From: SZUA-545 sp050297855
GTDB taxonomy: Bacteria > Campylobacterota > Campylobacteria > Campylobacterales > SZUA-545
DNA length: 64,000 bases
Direction: 5' to 3'
Assembly: GCA_050297855.1 (NCBI GenBank)
Contig: JBNKTC010000020.1
Coordinates: forward strand, 310,001-374,000
Position numbers and translations under genes: made by a program. Below are positions 50,626 through 60,197 of the stretch, one piece after another. The notes under the pieces are model-generated. The model worked only from the letters and a program-made list of their open reading frames with translations, was not told the DNA's origin and did not search any database. The first letter of the stretch is position 1, and the number at the start of each line of letters is the position of its first letter.

Positions 50626-53217
50626 ATGATGAGATCACTTTGGAGCGGTATCTCCGGGATGCAAGCCCACCAGGTAGCAATGGACGTCGAGGGGAACAAC
50701 ATCTCCAACGTCAACACGGTCGGGTTTAAATACTCCCGTACCAGCTTTCAGGACCTCCTTTCGCAGACGGCCCGAGGCGCCACGTCGCCACAGGGAAAAC
50801 TCGGGGGCAAAAACCCCCTCCAGATCGGTTCGGGTACGACGGTCGCGACCGTAGAGCGTATCTTCTCCCAGGGGGCGAACCAGAATACGGACAAACAGAC
50901 CGACCTCTCCATCCAGGGCGACGGCTTCTTCGTTGTCAGCGGCGACGGTGGCAAGACCTACAACTATACCCGTGCGGGGAACTTCAACTTCGACGCCAAC
51001 GGGAACTACGTTATGCCAAACGGCATGATCGTCCAGGGATGGCTCTCGGATGAGAACTACGAGATCGATGCAACGGCTCCAATTGAAAACATCACGATCG
51101 ATCCTGGCATGACCACACCGGCCAAAGCGACCTCAAAAGTAGAGATCGACGCCAACCTCAACTCCGGTACGGAAGTCGTAAACAAATCCCCGATCACCAG
51201 TACCGTCGACGTTACGGACGACTTTAACGACATCTATACCCTCGAAGGGGATACGATCAACCTCAAATCGGGTATCGACAAGATCACGTTCAACCTCGAA
51301 CGGACCTATGACAATGCCGGGACGGCAACGACCGAGAACATCACCCTCGCCCTGACATACGGGGAAGGTACGAGCGATACCGACGGCTTCTTTACGACCG
51401 TCGGCGAGATGCTTGATGAGATCAATGCGGCCATTCGCGACAGTACGGGTATCTATAACAACCGCGTTGTCCTCACGGGGGACGGCCGGATCGCCGGGGC
51501 AGGCCATATTCTCTCTATCGATACGACAACTCCGGGTGCATCCACCAATGCGACCCTAAACGGCCTCTTTGAGACCATCGGTTCGGGTACATTCCAGAGT
51601 GACCCCATCAAGCGGGTCCAAAACGGCTTCCTGGGTGCAGATGATGTGGGCGAACTCTTTAACGAAGACGGCGAAGCCTACTCCCTTAAAGAGGGCCAGG
51701 GTGTCACGTTTAACATTGCGGGGCTGGGTGAAACGCGTAACTTCATCTACCGCGAACCCAATACCAACAACGACCTTGACTACCTGGACAACAACTTCCA
51801 AAGCGGTTCGGATATCACGACCGTAACCGAAGAGCAGGGTTTCAGATGGCTGCTGGACAACAGCGGGAACCAGGCGTTTATGACAACGGGTCAGCAGATC
51901 CAGTTTACGTTCGACAGTGCCAATACGGGCCTGACAACAGAGACCTATACGTACGGGACCGACTTTACGACGATCCAGGACCTTCTGAATGCGATCAAGG
52001 TCGACCTCTCCGGTATCGAAGGCGGCGAGAGCTATGCCCTGACCTTTAACGAGACGACCGGGGTGATCGAAGATAACGCCGGCGCCCTGACGGGTGTCGC
52101 CGTCCTCGACTCCACCGGCGCGGCAGCGACTGCGGGGAGTCCGCTGGATAACCTCAATACCGTCTTCTCCTCACTGACAGGTGCGGGTACGACGAGTGCG
52201 GCGCTGAAGAAAAACGACACCTACTACTTCACCGATATCCAGGAACTGGTCAACCTCTACCAGTTGGCCGTCGATGACTTCGGCGATCCCAACACGTCCA
52301 AGATCCCCAACAGCGGGATCGCATCCATTGACGAGAGCGGACGGATCAAGATCGAGAATACCGGGTCCAACCCCTTCACGATCGAAACGGCGGGATACCC
52401 CGACAACATCCTGGCCAACCAGCGATTCCTGGAGACGATGTCGGCCCTGACGGGTGCCGTCGCTTCGGGTACGTCGAGCATCTCCAACCGGATGTTCGCC
52501 GCCAGCCACGCGACAAGTATCGAGGTCTTCTCCTCTGCGGGTAGTAAGCACAATATCACGCTGCACTTCCGAAAAGAGAGCACTTCCACCGATGCGACGA
52601 CACCGTCGGTATGGAACTGGTACGCAGAAGCACCGGACCCCAGTACCTTCAACTACCCCTCAAGCGGTACGCTGAAGTTTAACGAAGACGGCTCCCTGCA
52701 GTCCTTTAACCCGCCGACCCTGACGTTTAACCCCAATACGGGTGCGGCGTCCGGCCAGATCATCCAACTGGACTTCGGTTCCATCAACGGATTTGACGGG
52801 ATCACCAGCTTCTCCGCCGAGTCCAATACGGCATCACGGAACCGTGACGGCTATTCCGGCGGTTTCCTGAAAGAGATCACGGTCGACCAGACGGGTACGA
52901 TCATCGGGACCTTCTCCAACGACCAGAACTTCAAACTGGGCCAGGTCGCCATGGCGACCTTTGCCAACAACGCCGGTCTCGATTCCCAGGGCGGTAACGT
53001 CTTCAGCAAATCCCCCAACTCCGGTGAGGAGAACATCGGGACAGCCGGGACGGGAAGCCGCGGAAGCATCACGCCTTCGACTCTGGAGATGAGTAACGTC
53101 GACCTCTCCGACAGCTTGACCAACCTGATCGTCGTCCAGCGGGGCTTCCAGGCCAACTCCAAGACGATCACCACCTCCGACCAGATGCTCCAGACGCTGC
53201 TCGGCCTTAAACAGTAA
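50626..53217 (+). CDS. flgE: Flagellar hook protein, major type (FlgE2)
   Basis: An 863-residue hook protein. The N-terminus, RSLWSGISGMQAHQVAMDVE then GNNISNVNTVGFKYSRTSF, closely resembles the major hook protein of Helicobacter (MLRSLWSGVNGMQ) and Campylobacter Cj1729. The C-terminus has ITPSTLEMSNVDLSDSLTNL and NSKTITTSDQMLQTL. It forms the universal joint between rod and filament. Two ATGs are adjacent (50626 and 50629); AAGGA lies 8-11 bases upstream. It has its own sigma-54 promoter and a strong terminator, so it is monocistronic and probably the main structural hook subunit. Confidence 0.93.
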   Translation: MMRSLWSGISGMQAHQVAMDVEGNNISNVNTVGFKYSRTSFQDLLSQTARGATSPQGKLGGKNPLQIGSGTTVATVERIFSQGANQNTDKQTDLSIQGDGFFVVSGDGGKTYNYTRAGNFNFDANGNYVMPNGMIVQGWLSDENYEIDATAPIENITIDPGMTTPAKATSKVEIDANLNSGTEVVNKSPITSTVDVTDDFNDIYTLEGDTINLKSGIDKITFNLERTYDNAGTATTENITLALTYGEGTSDTDGFFTTVGEMLDEINAAIRDSTGIYNNRVVLTGDGRIAGAGHILSIDTTTPGASTNATLNGLFETIGSGTFQSDPIKRVQNGFLGADDVGELFNEDGEAYSLKEGQGVTFNIAGLGETRNFIYREPNTNNDLDYLDNNFQSGSDITTVTEEQGFRWLLDNSGNQAFMTTGQQIQFTFDSANTGLTTETYTYGTDFTTIQDLLNAIKVDLSGIEGGESYALTFNETTGVIEDNAGALTGVAVLDSTGAAATAGSPLDNLNTVFSSLTGAGTTSAALKKNDTYYFTDIQELVNLYQLAVDDFGDPNTSKIPNSGIASIDESGRIKIENTGSNPFTIETAGYPDNILANQRFLETMSALTGAVASGTSSISNRMFAASHATSIEVFSSAGSKHNITLHFRKESTSTDATTPSVWNWYAEAPDPSTFNYPSSGTLKFNEDGSLQSFNPPTLTFNPNTGAASGQIIQLDFGSINGFDGITSFSAESNTASRNRDGYSGGFLKEITVDQTGTIIGTFSNDQNFKLGQVAMATFANNAGLDSQGGNVFSKSPNSGEENIGTAGTGSRGSITPSTLEMSNVDLSDSLTNLIVVQRGFQANSKTITTSDQMLQTLLGLKQ

Positions 53218-53230
53218 TATATCCTTCTAT

Positions 53231-53259
53231 GCTCCGGGGCTTTCCCGGGGCTCTTTTTT
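53231..53259 (+). terminator. Intrinsic terminator of the second hook gene
   Basis: GCTCCGGG pairs with CCCGGGGC (one G-U) around a five-base loop, followed by TC and six T residues. Confidence 0.9.
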
Positions 53260-53315
53260 CTCCCCTCTAACTCCGATTTAGCTACAATCCCAACAACATC
53301 ATATTAAGTAGTGCC

Positions 53316-55244
53316 ATGGATTTTTTGACCGCGATCGAGACCCTTCCGCCCAAAGAACTGCTTCCCCTCCTTCAGGAACGCTTTCAGGCCAATGTCCGTT
53401 TTTTTGAAAAAGAGCTGCCCCACCTCGCACCTCTCCTAAAACAGAAGACCGTCGACTATCACCTCTATCTCGATTCACGCGGGGTCAATATCGCCTCGTC
53501 CGAAGGCACCCTCGTCTACCCGGTCGAAAACGGCTGTTCGACACTGGTGCAAAGCTCCAAGCTCCTGGCGGCCAACCTTCCCAAAAACCCGCTGTGGCAG
53601 AAGAGCTTCAACCAAAAAGGGCTTGTCCGCTACGACGAACCGACCCTCCCGATCACGTCCGGGCTGGTCAATACACTGCTGGGAGTCTTTGAACACGACG
53701 AAGACTTTGACAACGGTACCATCTTTTTCGGCGACACCGGTACCCTCCCCACCACCTCGATGCTGGGGATCATGTCCGGTCTGCAGCTGGAGTACATGCG
53801 CCGGGAGTACCCCTATATCCATACCCTCTTCGTCTATGAACCGATCCCAGATTTTTTTAATATCTCCTGCCACTTCGTCGACTACGACGCTCTCTTCCGG
53901 CATCTCGGGGATGACCGCTTCTACCTCTTTGTCAAGGGGCACCTCAGCCTCCATGCGGTGAAGAAGTTCTACTCCGACAATCTCATTACCAACAACTATG
54001 TCCGTTTCGAACTCGCCCCCTACCAGGACAAACGGATCGAAGACGCAAAAGCGGTCTTTTACAATATCCAGCGTCAGAACACGCGGGGATGGGGGAGCCT
54101 TGATGACGAACTGGTCGGGCTTAAAAACCGGATGCAGAACGTCGATCCCAACGCGATACGCTACCCGATGATGACCAAAAGCACCGATTCCGGGATGCCC
54201 CTTTGCATCGTCGGCAACGGCCCTTCCCTAAATTCCCTGCTTCCCTTTATCAAGGCAAACCGGGAGAAGATGATCATCTTCTCCGCCGGGACGGCACTCA
54301 AACCGCTCAAGGCGTACGGGATCGATCCTGACTTCCAGATCGAGATCGAACGGCGCGACCATGTCGCCGGTGTACTGGCCGACGCGCCCCTGGGCGATAC
54401 AACGCTCATCGCCGCCGATATCGTCGACCCCTCCACACTGGAAACGGCCAAGGAGGCGCTGCTGTTTATCCGCTCCGCCTCCGCCTCCACGACGATGAAC
54501 GGGCCTGAAAAGTATCTGGAATTCGCCGCCCCGGTCGTGGGCAACGCCGCGGTCTCCCTGGCACTGGAACTTGGCAGTGAACTGCTTCTTTGCGGACTGG
54601 ACGTCGGGTTTAAAAAAGACGGCAAACAGCACGCCTCCGGCTCATTTTACGACAACCGCGACGACAGTTCGGAGGAGATGATCCCCACGCGGGGCAACTT
54701 CTCGTCCGACATCTATACCAACTCCCTCTTCTCCCTTTCGCGGGAGATGTTCGAGTTTGCCATCGCCGCCAAAAAAGGGGTCCGTGTCTACAACCTGAGC
54801 GACGGGGCCTATATCCAGGGCGCCGAACCCAAAAGGGCGGAGAGCTTCGACCTGGCGTCCGGCGATAAAGCTGCTGCCATGAGGAGTATCCGGGGTGCAT
54901 TTGCAACCGAGAATGTCTTCCGTGAGTTCGATGTCGATTACGACTCCATCCTGCACGCCTATGTCGACGCATTCTTCGGGCAGCTCAGCCAAAAACCGGT
55001 AACGACACGAAGCGAGCTGTTTGAGGCGATCAGCCGGGCCTACCGGATGACGCTGTCGCAAAACAGCGATGAAAACGTTACGGGGATCCTGCTCAGCGGC
55101 ACCTTCAAGCATCTGCTTAATGCCCTGTTTATGGCTTCGATGCATCTGGGGAGAGAGAATATTTCGGAGATATTTGAAGCGGGGGTCGCAAAGAGCCGGG
55201 AAGTACTCCTGGATGCTTTGCGGCGGGAGAATATTTTCGGTTAG
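53316..55244 (+). CDS. Motility accessory factor, DUF115 glycosyltransferase (Maf family)
   Basis: A 642-residue protein of the Maf family, which in Campylobacter, Helicobacter and Aeromonas attaches pseudaminic or legionaminic acid to flagellin. The central DUF115/6-hydroxymethylpterin-pyrophosphokinase-like domain (about 285-500) contains PLCIVGNGPSLNSLLPFI, IFSAGTALKPLKAYGIDPD and LLLCGLDVGFKKDGKQHASG. The N-terminal 270 residues are family-specific. There is no signal peptide, so it is cytoplasmic, as needed to modify unexported flagellin. Its place after the hook genes supports a flagellar role. Which sugar it transfers is not visible. The stop overlaps the convergent mini-gene at 55241 by 4 bases. 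Confidence 0.88.
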   Translation: MDFLTAIETLPPKELLPLLQERFQANVRFFEKELPHLAPLLKQKTVDYHLYLDSRGVNIASSEGTLVYPVENGCSTLVQSSKLLAANLPKNPLWQKSFNQKGLVRYDEPTLPITSGLVNTLLGVFEHDEDFDNGTIFFGDTGTLPTTSMLGIMSGLQLEYMRREYPYIHTLFVYEPIPDFFNISCHFVDYDALFRHLGDDRFYLFVKGHLSLHAVKKFYSDNLITNNYVRFELAPYQDKRIEDAKAVFYNIQRQNTRGWGSLDDELVGLKNRMQNVDPNAIRYPMMTKSTDSGMPLCIVGNGPSLNSLLPFIKANREKMIIFSAGTALKPLKAYGIDPDFQIEIERRDHVAGVLADAPLGDTTLIAADIVDPSTLETAKEALLFIRSASASTTMNGPEKYLEFAAPVVGNAAVSLALELGSELLLCGLDVGFKKDGKQHASGSFYDNRDDSSEEMIPTRGNFSSDIYTNSLFSLSREMFEFAIAAKKGVRVYNLSDGAYIQGAEPKRAESFDLASGDKAAAMRSIRGAFATENVFREFDVDYDSILHAYVDAFFGQLSQKPVTTRSELFEAISRAYRMTLSQNSDENVTGILLSGTFKHLLNALFMASMHLGRENISEIFEAGVAKSREVLLDALRRENIFG

Positions 55245-55354
55245 ACCTTTTTTTGTTTGACCAGCCAGACGCCCAGCCCGGAGACGGCGACGATCACCAG
55301 GATCGTCAGGACGATGGTCTCGGCGGAAATCGGTGCAGCCAGGGTCTCAGCCAT
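55241..55354 (-). CDS. Single-span membrane miniprotein (37 aa)
   Basis: A 37-residue ORF, MAETLAAPISAETIVLTILV then a hydrophobic stretch ending in WLVKQKKV: one transmembrane helix with a basic C-terminal tail. The start overlaps the stop of the preceding 24-aa ORF (AATGGCTGA), and AAGGGG lies 7 bases before the ATG, so it is probably translated by coupling. It is too short for standard gene calling. No family is recognised. It is the third in a chain that starts at ileS. Confidence 0.6.
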   Translation of the reverse strand: MAETLAAPISAETIVLTILVIVAVSGLGVWLVKQKKV

Positions 55355-55421
55355 TGATCACCCCTTCACAACGAGGACATGCCGCGTAGCTAAATTCTGC
55401 AGTTGTCATGATGTTATCCAT
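55347..55421 (-). CDS. 24-aa mini-ORF with duplicated IleS tail
   Basis: A mini-ORF starting in the ileS stop region (AATGGATAA) with AAGGAG 6 bases before its ATG. It encodes MDNIMTTAEFSYAA followed by CPRCEGVING, nearly the IleS C-terminus CPRCQGVING. It overlaps the next mini-gene through AATGGCTGA. The peptide may be a by-product of a duplication that copied a ribosome-binding and start module. Whether the peptide matters is unknown. Confidence 0.45.
   Translation of the reverse strand: MDNIMTTAEFSYAACPRCEGVING
55350..55379 (-). repeat. Direct repeat of the ileS 3' end, second copy
   Basis: This 30-base segment matches 55417-55446 (the last codons of ileS) at 26 of 30 positions. Both copies encode CPRC, a ribosome binding site (AAGGAG or AAGGGG) and ATCAATGG, which provides an overlapping start codon. 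Confidence 0.8.
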
Positions 55422-58176
55422 TGATAACTCCTTGACAACGAGGACACAGAGACTCTTCGCTCGCAGCCGCGAACTTCCAGCAGCGCGGACATTTATGCAG
55501 GCTCGATTTGACAACGGCAAAGTGCTCGTCGCCGACACTGAAGGTGCGCAGCGGCGCATCTTCCAGCCCCTCTTTGACTTCGCTGACCACAAACCAGTCC
55601 TGGGCTTCTGTCGGATCGAGCGCCAGGATCTTCTCCGAATCGGTCAGAATGGAGAGCTCCAGCGTATTTTTGATCACCTTCTCTTTTTTCATCTCGTCGA
55701 CGACGATGGAGAAGGCCTCCCGCACCTCTTTGAGATAGGCCCCGTCGACTGCGGAGGTCACATCCGGGATCGCCGTGTAGGTGAAGTCGAAGATATCCGT
55801 GCACGCGCCCTTGAGTACCGCCGGGGCGTGCTCCATCGCCTCGTCCGCCGTATAGGTCAGGACCGGTGCCACCAGCCCCAGCAGCGTACGGACGATGTAG
55901 AACATCGCGCTCTGGCTTGCGCGTCGATGGGGATCGTTCGGCGCATCACAGTAGAGACGGTCTTTACACAGATCCATATAGATCCCCGAAAGTTCGATCG
56001 TCAGGAACGAGTTGATCCGGTGGAACGCCTTGGCGAAATCGTTCGCCTCGTACGCCTCCTTCGCCTCGTCGAAGACCGTTTTGGCCCGGGAGAGGATCCA
56101 CTTGTCCAGTTCACCCAGCTCACTGACGTCCATTGGCGTCTCGAGGTCCCCGATATTGGCCAGCAGGAAGCGGATCGTGTTCCGTAGCTTCCGGTACTGC
56201 TCGGATATCTGCTTGAGGATGTTGTCGCTGATCTTGATGTCCAGCGTAAAGTCACTCATGGCGACCCACAGGCGCAGGATCTCCGAACCGTACTTCTTGA
56301 TCACATCCGCCGGGGCGACGACGTTCCCTTTGGACTTACTCATCTTCTCGCCGTTTTCATCAACGGTAAAGCCGTGGGTCACGACCCCTTTGTACGGCGC
56401 GTAGCCGTTGGTGGCACACCCGATAAGAAGCGAGCTCTGGAACCAGCCGCGGTGCTGATCGGAACCTTCCAGGTAGAGATCGGCCGGAAAGCTTCCCGCG
56501 TCATAGTTCATGCTTTTAAGTACGGCGTACTGGGTCGAGCCGCTGTCGAACCAGACATCCAGGATATCGTTGACCTTCTCCAGGTCATCGGGGTTAAGCC
56601 CGCTTCCGGGATAGAGCAGCTGGGCGATCTCCATGGAGTACCATGCATCGGCACCGTGGTGATCGAAGATCCCGGCGACGAAGTTGACCACCTTGTCGTC
56701 CAGGATGATCTCGCCCGTCTTCTTGTTTCGGAAGAAGGCGATGGGCACACCCCAGTCACGCTGGCGGGAGATACACCAGTCGGGCCGGTTCTCCACCATC
56801 GTCGTCAGGCGGTTGTTCCCCCAGCTGGGGTTGAACTTGGTCTTGGCGATCTCGGAGACGGCCACTTCGCGCAGCGTCTTGTTCTCGTCGCCGTACGCTT
56901 CGTCCATCATGATAAACCACTGCTTCGTCGCCCGGTAGAGGACCGGCTGGTGCGTCCGCCAGCAGTGGGGGTAGGAGTGGACGAACTTGGAGACGGAGAC
57001 GACCGCGTCGCCCAGCAGCTTGATGATGTCGTCGTTGGCATCAAATACGAGCCGTCCGACAAAATCCTCGGCTCCCGGGATCAGGTCGTACTCGACGATC
57101 GTCTCGTCGTATTTCCCGTCCTCGTCGACCGGCATGATAACGTCCAAGTCGTACGCCAGACCGGCACGGTAGTCGTCTTCCCCGTGACCCGGTGCGGTAT
57201 GGACACAGCCGCTCCCGTTGTCCATCAGGACGTGCTCGCCCAGGATCAGGTGGCTTTTTCGGCCGTTTAGCGGGTTGATGGCGTAGCAGTTTTCCATATC
57301 CTTGGCGGCGATACGCTCAGTGATGTCCCCGCTGACGACACCCTCTTCCTTGAGGGCGTCATAGCGCTTGGCCGCCACGATGTAGCCGTCGCCGGTGAGG
57401 ACATACTCCTCGTCCGGGTGGAGGCTGATCGCCACATTCGCCGGCAGGGTCCACGGCGTCGTCGTCCAGATCACCATGGCCGCTTTCAGGCCGGAGAGTT
57501 TCAGCTTCGCCTTGGCGTCATCGTTCAGTTCGAAGGCGACGTAGATGGAGTAGTCCTCTTTATCCTGGTACTCAACCTCCGCTTCCGCCAGAGCCGTCTT
57601 GGCCGCCCAGGACCAGTAGACCGGTTTTTTACGCTCTTTGAGCAGCCCCGCCTTGGCGATACGGACCAGTTCGCGGTAGATATTGGCTTCAAACTTGAAA
57701 TCCATCGTCACGTACGGTGTCTGCCAGTCGGCGATCACACCCAGAGATTTGAACTCGCCCTTCTGGATATCGACGAATTTCCGTGCATGTTCGCGGCACA
57801 GCTCCCGGATCTTGGTCTTGGGCAGGGTCTCTTTCTTCTCTTTGCCGATCTTTTTTTCCACCTGCTGCTCGATGGGGAGCCCGTGGCAGTCCCAGCCCGG
57901 GGTGAATCGGACCTTTTTGCCCTGGAAGTAGTGGTATTTGACGATGATGTCTTTGAGGACCTTGTTGAGCGCGTGACCGATATGGATGTTCCCGTTGGCA
58001 TAGGGGGGGCCGTCGTGCAGGGTGAAGCTGTCTCCGGCGTGTTCACGGTTTTGTTTCATCTTCTCATACACGCCGCCTTCAAACCAGGCACCGTATCGCA
58101 CGGGTTCGTTCTGGATCAAGTTCCCCCGCATCGGGAACGTGGTGTTGGGAAGTAACAGGGTCTCTTTGTAGTCCAT
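55414..58176 (-). CDS. ileS: Isoleucyl-tRNA synthetase
   Basis: A 920-residue class I synthetase that charges tRNA-Ile. HIGH-type motif: GNIHIGHALNKV. KMSKS motif: GEKMSKSKGNVV. The CP1 editing region includes WTTTPWTLPANVA. The C-terminal zinc-binding knuckles are CPRCWKF and CPRCQG. The start has a GGAG 9 bases upstream and lies after a likely promoter (TATAAT in the region 58200-58216). Two tiny ORFs are coupled to its 3' end. A tail-to-start duplication makes the last codons double as the ribosome binding site for the first mini-ORF. Confidence 0.97.
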   Translation of the reverse strand: MDYKETLLLPNTTFPMRGNLIQNEPVRYGAWFEGGVYEKMKQNREHAGDSFTLHDGPPYANGNIHIGHALNKVLKDIIVKYHYFQGKKVRFTPGWDCHGLPIEQQVEKKIGKEKKETLPKTKIRELCREHARKFVDIQKGEFKSLGVIADWQTPYVTMDFKFEANIYRELVRIAKAGLLKERKKPVYWSWAAKTALAEAEVEYQDKEDYSIYVAFELNDDAKAKLKLSGLKAAMVIWTTTPWTLPANVAISLHPDEEYVLTGDGYIVAAKRYDALKEEGVVSGDITERIAAKDMENCYAINPLNGRKSHLILGEHVLMDNGSGCVHTAPGHGEDDYRAGLAYDLDVIMPVDEDGKYDETIVEYDLIPGAEDFVGRLVFDANDDIIKLLGDAVVSVSKFVHSYPHCWRTHQPVLYRATKQWFIMMDEAYGDENKTLREVAVSEIAKTKFNPSWGNNRLTTMVENRPDWCISRQRDWGVPIAFFRNKKTGEIILDDKVVNFVAGIFDHHGADAWYSMEIAQLLYPGSGLNPDDLEKVNDILDVWFDSGSTQYAVLKSMNYDAGSFPADLYLEGSDQHRGWFQSSLLIGCATNGYAPYKGVVTHGFTVDENGEKMSKSKGNVVAPADVIKKYGSEILRLWVAMSDFTLDIKISDNILKQISEQYRKLRNTIRFLLANIGDLETPMDVSELGELDKWILSRAKTVFDEAKEAYEANDFAKAFHRINSFLTIELSGIYMDLCKDRLYCDAPNDPHRRASQSAMFYIVRTLLGLVAPVLTYTADEAMEHAPAVLKGACTDIFDFTYTAIPDVTSAVDGAYLKEVREAFSIVVDEMKKEKVIKNTLELSILTDSEKILALDPTEAQDWFVVSEVKEGLEDAPLRTFSVGDEHFAVVKSSLHKCPRCWKFAAASEESLCPRCQGVING

Positions 58177-58269
58177 CGATAATCTCCAGGCATATAAATT
58201 GCCGCGATTATACCAAAGATGGCGTTAAGGAACCTCTAAGGGCGGATTTTACCGCGTGAGATAAAGGGG

Positions 58270-59097
58270 CTAATAAAACTTCAGGGGTTTAAGAAGCGAC
58301 GGATACTCCCGCTGGAAATCCTCACTCGAAGGCATCATATAACGGCTGTAGAAATTGAAGATCTGCCGGTCGAAGGTGCGGCGCAGCTGGATCGTGGAGA
58401 CCAGTTTCGGGACCTTGACGATATTGGGAAGCTTGATATGGTAACGGCTGAGCGCCTCCTTGACCTCCATCTGCTCGGGACCGCAGACGACATAGCTCTG
58501 GTTCCAGCAGTCGCCGTGCTCCAGGGCATACCCCACGTTGCGCAGGACGTCCCCGATAAAGACAGGGGCAAAACGCTGCTGGGCGATGTTTTTCGGGAGG
58601 ATCTTCAGGGTGGCAAAGCGCCCCAGGACCGTATCAAAAAGGCTGTCGTGGCCGAAGATGACCGTCGGTTTGAAAATAATATACTCCAGCCCAGAGTGTT
58701 CGATCACACGGTCGGCCAGGAGTTTGTTATGGACGTAGTCGTTGTTATAGGCTGTCTCGTCACTGTGGTGGGAGAAGTGCATGATCTTTTTGATGCTGTT
58801 CTTTTTGGCAAAGGAGACCACCTTCTCCAGGGTCTCGGCATAACAGCGCCCGTTCTCTTTTACGCGGGAGCAGTCGCTGAACTCGCCGCAGTTGATCACC
58901 ATATCGATCGGTTCGGAGAAATTAAGAAAATCGATTCCCAGGTGTACGTTATAAAGGATATTGTTGGATGCTTTGTCGCTCAGACGGGTGCGCGAAAGAT
59001 TCAAAAAATTGAATGCGCCGCCGAAGGCTTTGATGATCTCGCTCCCGATATACCCGCTTCCGCCGATGATCAGGATGTTCTGCCGCTTTTGTTCCAT
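58270..59097 (-). CDS. NAD(P)-dependent epimerase/atypical SDR
   Basis: A 275-residue Rossmann-fold protein with NILIIGGSGYIGSEII, the nucleotide-binding GGxGYIG of extended or atypical short-chain dehydrogenases. The YxxxK catalytic pair is represented by YVHNKLLAD, where Tyr and Lys are spaced by three. IIFKPTVIFGHDSLFD matches the substrate-region pattern of NDUFA9- or UDP-sugar-epimerase-like members. The start at 59097 (MEQKRQ) is chosen because the upstream extension has no support. Neighbours are ileS and ppk2, which give no functional hint. The substrate is unknown. Confidence 0.82.
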   Translation of the reverse strand: MEQKRQNILIIGGSGYIGSEIIKAFGGAFNFLNLSRTRLSDKASNNILYNVHLGIDFLNFSEPIDMVINCGEFSDCSRVKENGRCYAETLEKVVSFAKKNSIKKIMHFSHHSDETAYNNDYVHNKLLADRVIEHSGLEYIIFKPTVIFGHDSLFDTVLGRFATLKILPKNIAQQRFAPVFIGDVLRNVGYALEHGDCWNQSYVVCGPEQMEVKEALSRYHIKLPNIVKVPKLVSTIQLRRTFDRQIFNFYSRYMMPSSEDFQREYPSLLKPLKFY

Positions 59098-59240
59098 ACG
59101 TGGTCTACCGATTCCTATCGTAAAAAGTCTGCCCCATGACAAACAAAAACCGTACCATACCGCCCTCTCATGGAGAAAAACCTTAAAACAGGACGGAAGG
59201 TCACAAAAAGTTCATGAAAGCCCGCCGGGGCGGGATGGGA

Positions 59241-60089
59241 TCAGTAGTTGATCAGGTGGCTGTAGAGGTTGACGATGGTGGGATCGGACGCCAGGGAGAT
59301 CTCCGCGTCGTTCTTGCCGTCGTACTCGATGTGGGAGAGGATATCCTTGATGATATTGATCCGGGCCCTTTTTTTGTCGTTGGAGTTGACGATGATCCAG
59401 GGCGAATAGGGGGAGTGGGTCCGGGCCAGCATCTCGTCCTTGGCCTTGCTGTACTCGTCGTACAGGGAGAGGGATTTGAGGTCCATATCCGAAAGCTTCC
59501 ACCGTTTCAGGGGATCGGTCTTGCGCGCATCGATCCTCGCTTTCTCCTCCTCGTGGGTGATCTCGAGATAGTACTTAAAGAGCAGGATCCCGTCTTCAAC
59601 AAGCATCTGCTCGTACATCGGGACCTGGTTCATAAACTTCTGGTACTCATCGGGCGTACAGAAGTCCATCACCTTCTCCACCCCCGCACGGTTGTACCAG
59701 CTGCGGTCAAAAAGGACGATCTCGCCCGGGTCGGGAAGGTGGCGGACATAGCGCTGGAAGTACCACTGGCCCTTTTCGACGTCGGAGGGTTTAAGCAGCG
59801 CCACGACCCGTGCGCCCCGCGGGTTGAGGTGCTCGGTGATCCGCTTGATCGTCCCCCCTTTTCCCGCGGCGTCGCGTCCCTCAAAAAGGATCAGCACCCG
59901 CTTGTTCTTCTTAATGACCCAGTTTTGCAGTTTGATCAACTCCACCTGCAGAAGCTCCAGCTCCTCTTCATAGATGCTCTTTTTCAGCTTCCCGTTTTTG
60001 TTAAAGACATGGGGATAGCGTTCATGCTCGATCGATTCTTTTTTCTCTTTGTCGTGTTTGTGATGTTTTCCCTCTTTTTTGGAAGACAT
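59241..60089 (-). CDS. ppk2: Polyphosphate kinase 2
   Basis: A 282-residue PPK2-family kinase that uses polyphosphate to phosphorylate nucleotides (or the reverse). The N-terminal 30 residues are Lys/His-rich. Walker A is FEGRDAAGKGGTIKRI, the lid region is LNPRGARVVALLKPSDVEKG and Walker B is EIVLFDRSWYNRAG. SDMDLKSLSLYDEYSKAKDE and NSNDKKRARIN complete the family pattern. It is a single-domain enzyme. Class (ADP- versus AMP-directed) cannot be read safely. It is divergent from cinA. Confidence 0.94.
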   Translation of the reverse strand: MSSKKEGKHHKHDKEKKESIEHERYPHVFNKNGKLKKSIYEEELELLQVELIKLQNWVIKKNKRVLILFEGRDAAGKGGTIKRITEHLNPRGARVVALLKPSDVEKGQWYFQRYVRHLPDPGEIVLFDRSWYNRAGVEKVMDFCTPDEYQKFMNQVPMYEQMLVEDGILLFKYYLEITHEEEKARIDARKTDPLKRWKLSDMDLKSLSLYDEYSKAKDEMLARTHSPYSPWIIVNSNDKKRARINIIKDILSHIEYDGKNDAEISLASDPTIVNLYSHLINY

Positions 60090-60197
60090 GCCGATCCTTT
60101 CGCCTTAGCCGCAAAGCAGCAACCGACTCTTATAAAAAATATAATCTGTTCATCTTACTCTATGGTAGTATAATGGCACACCGTAAATTATAAAAAA

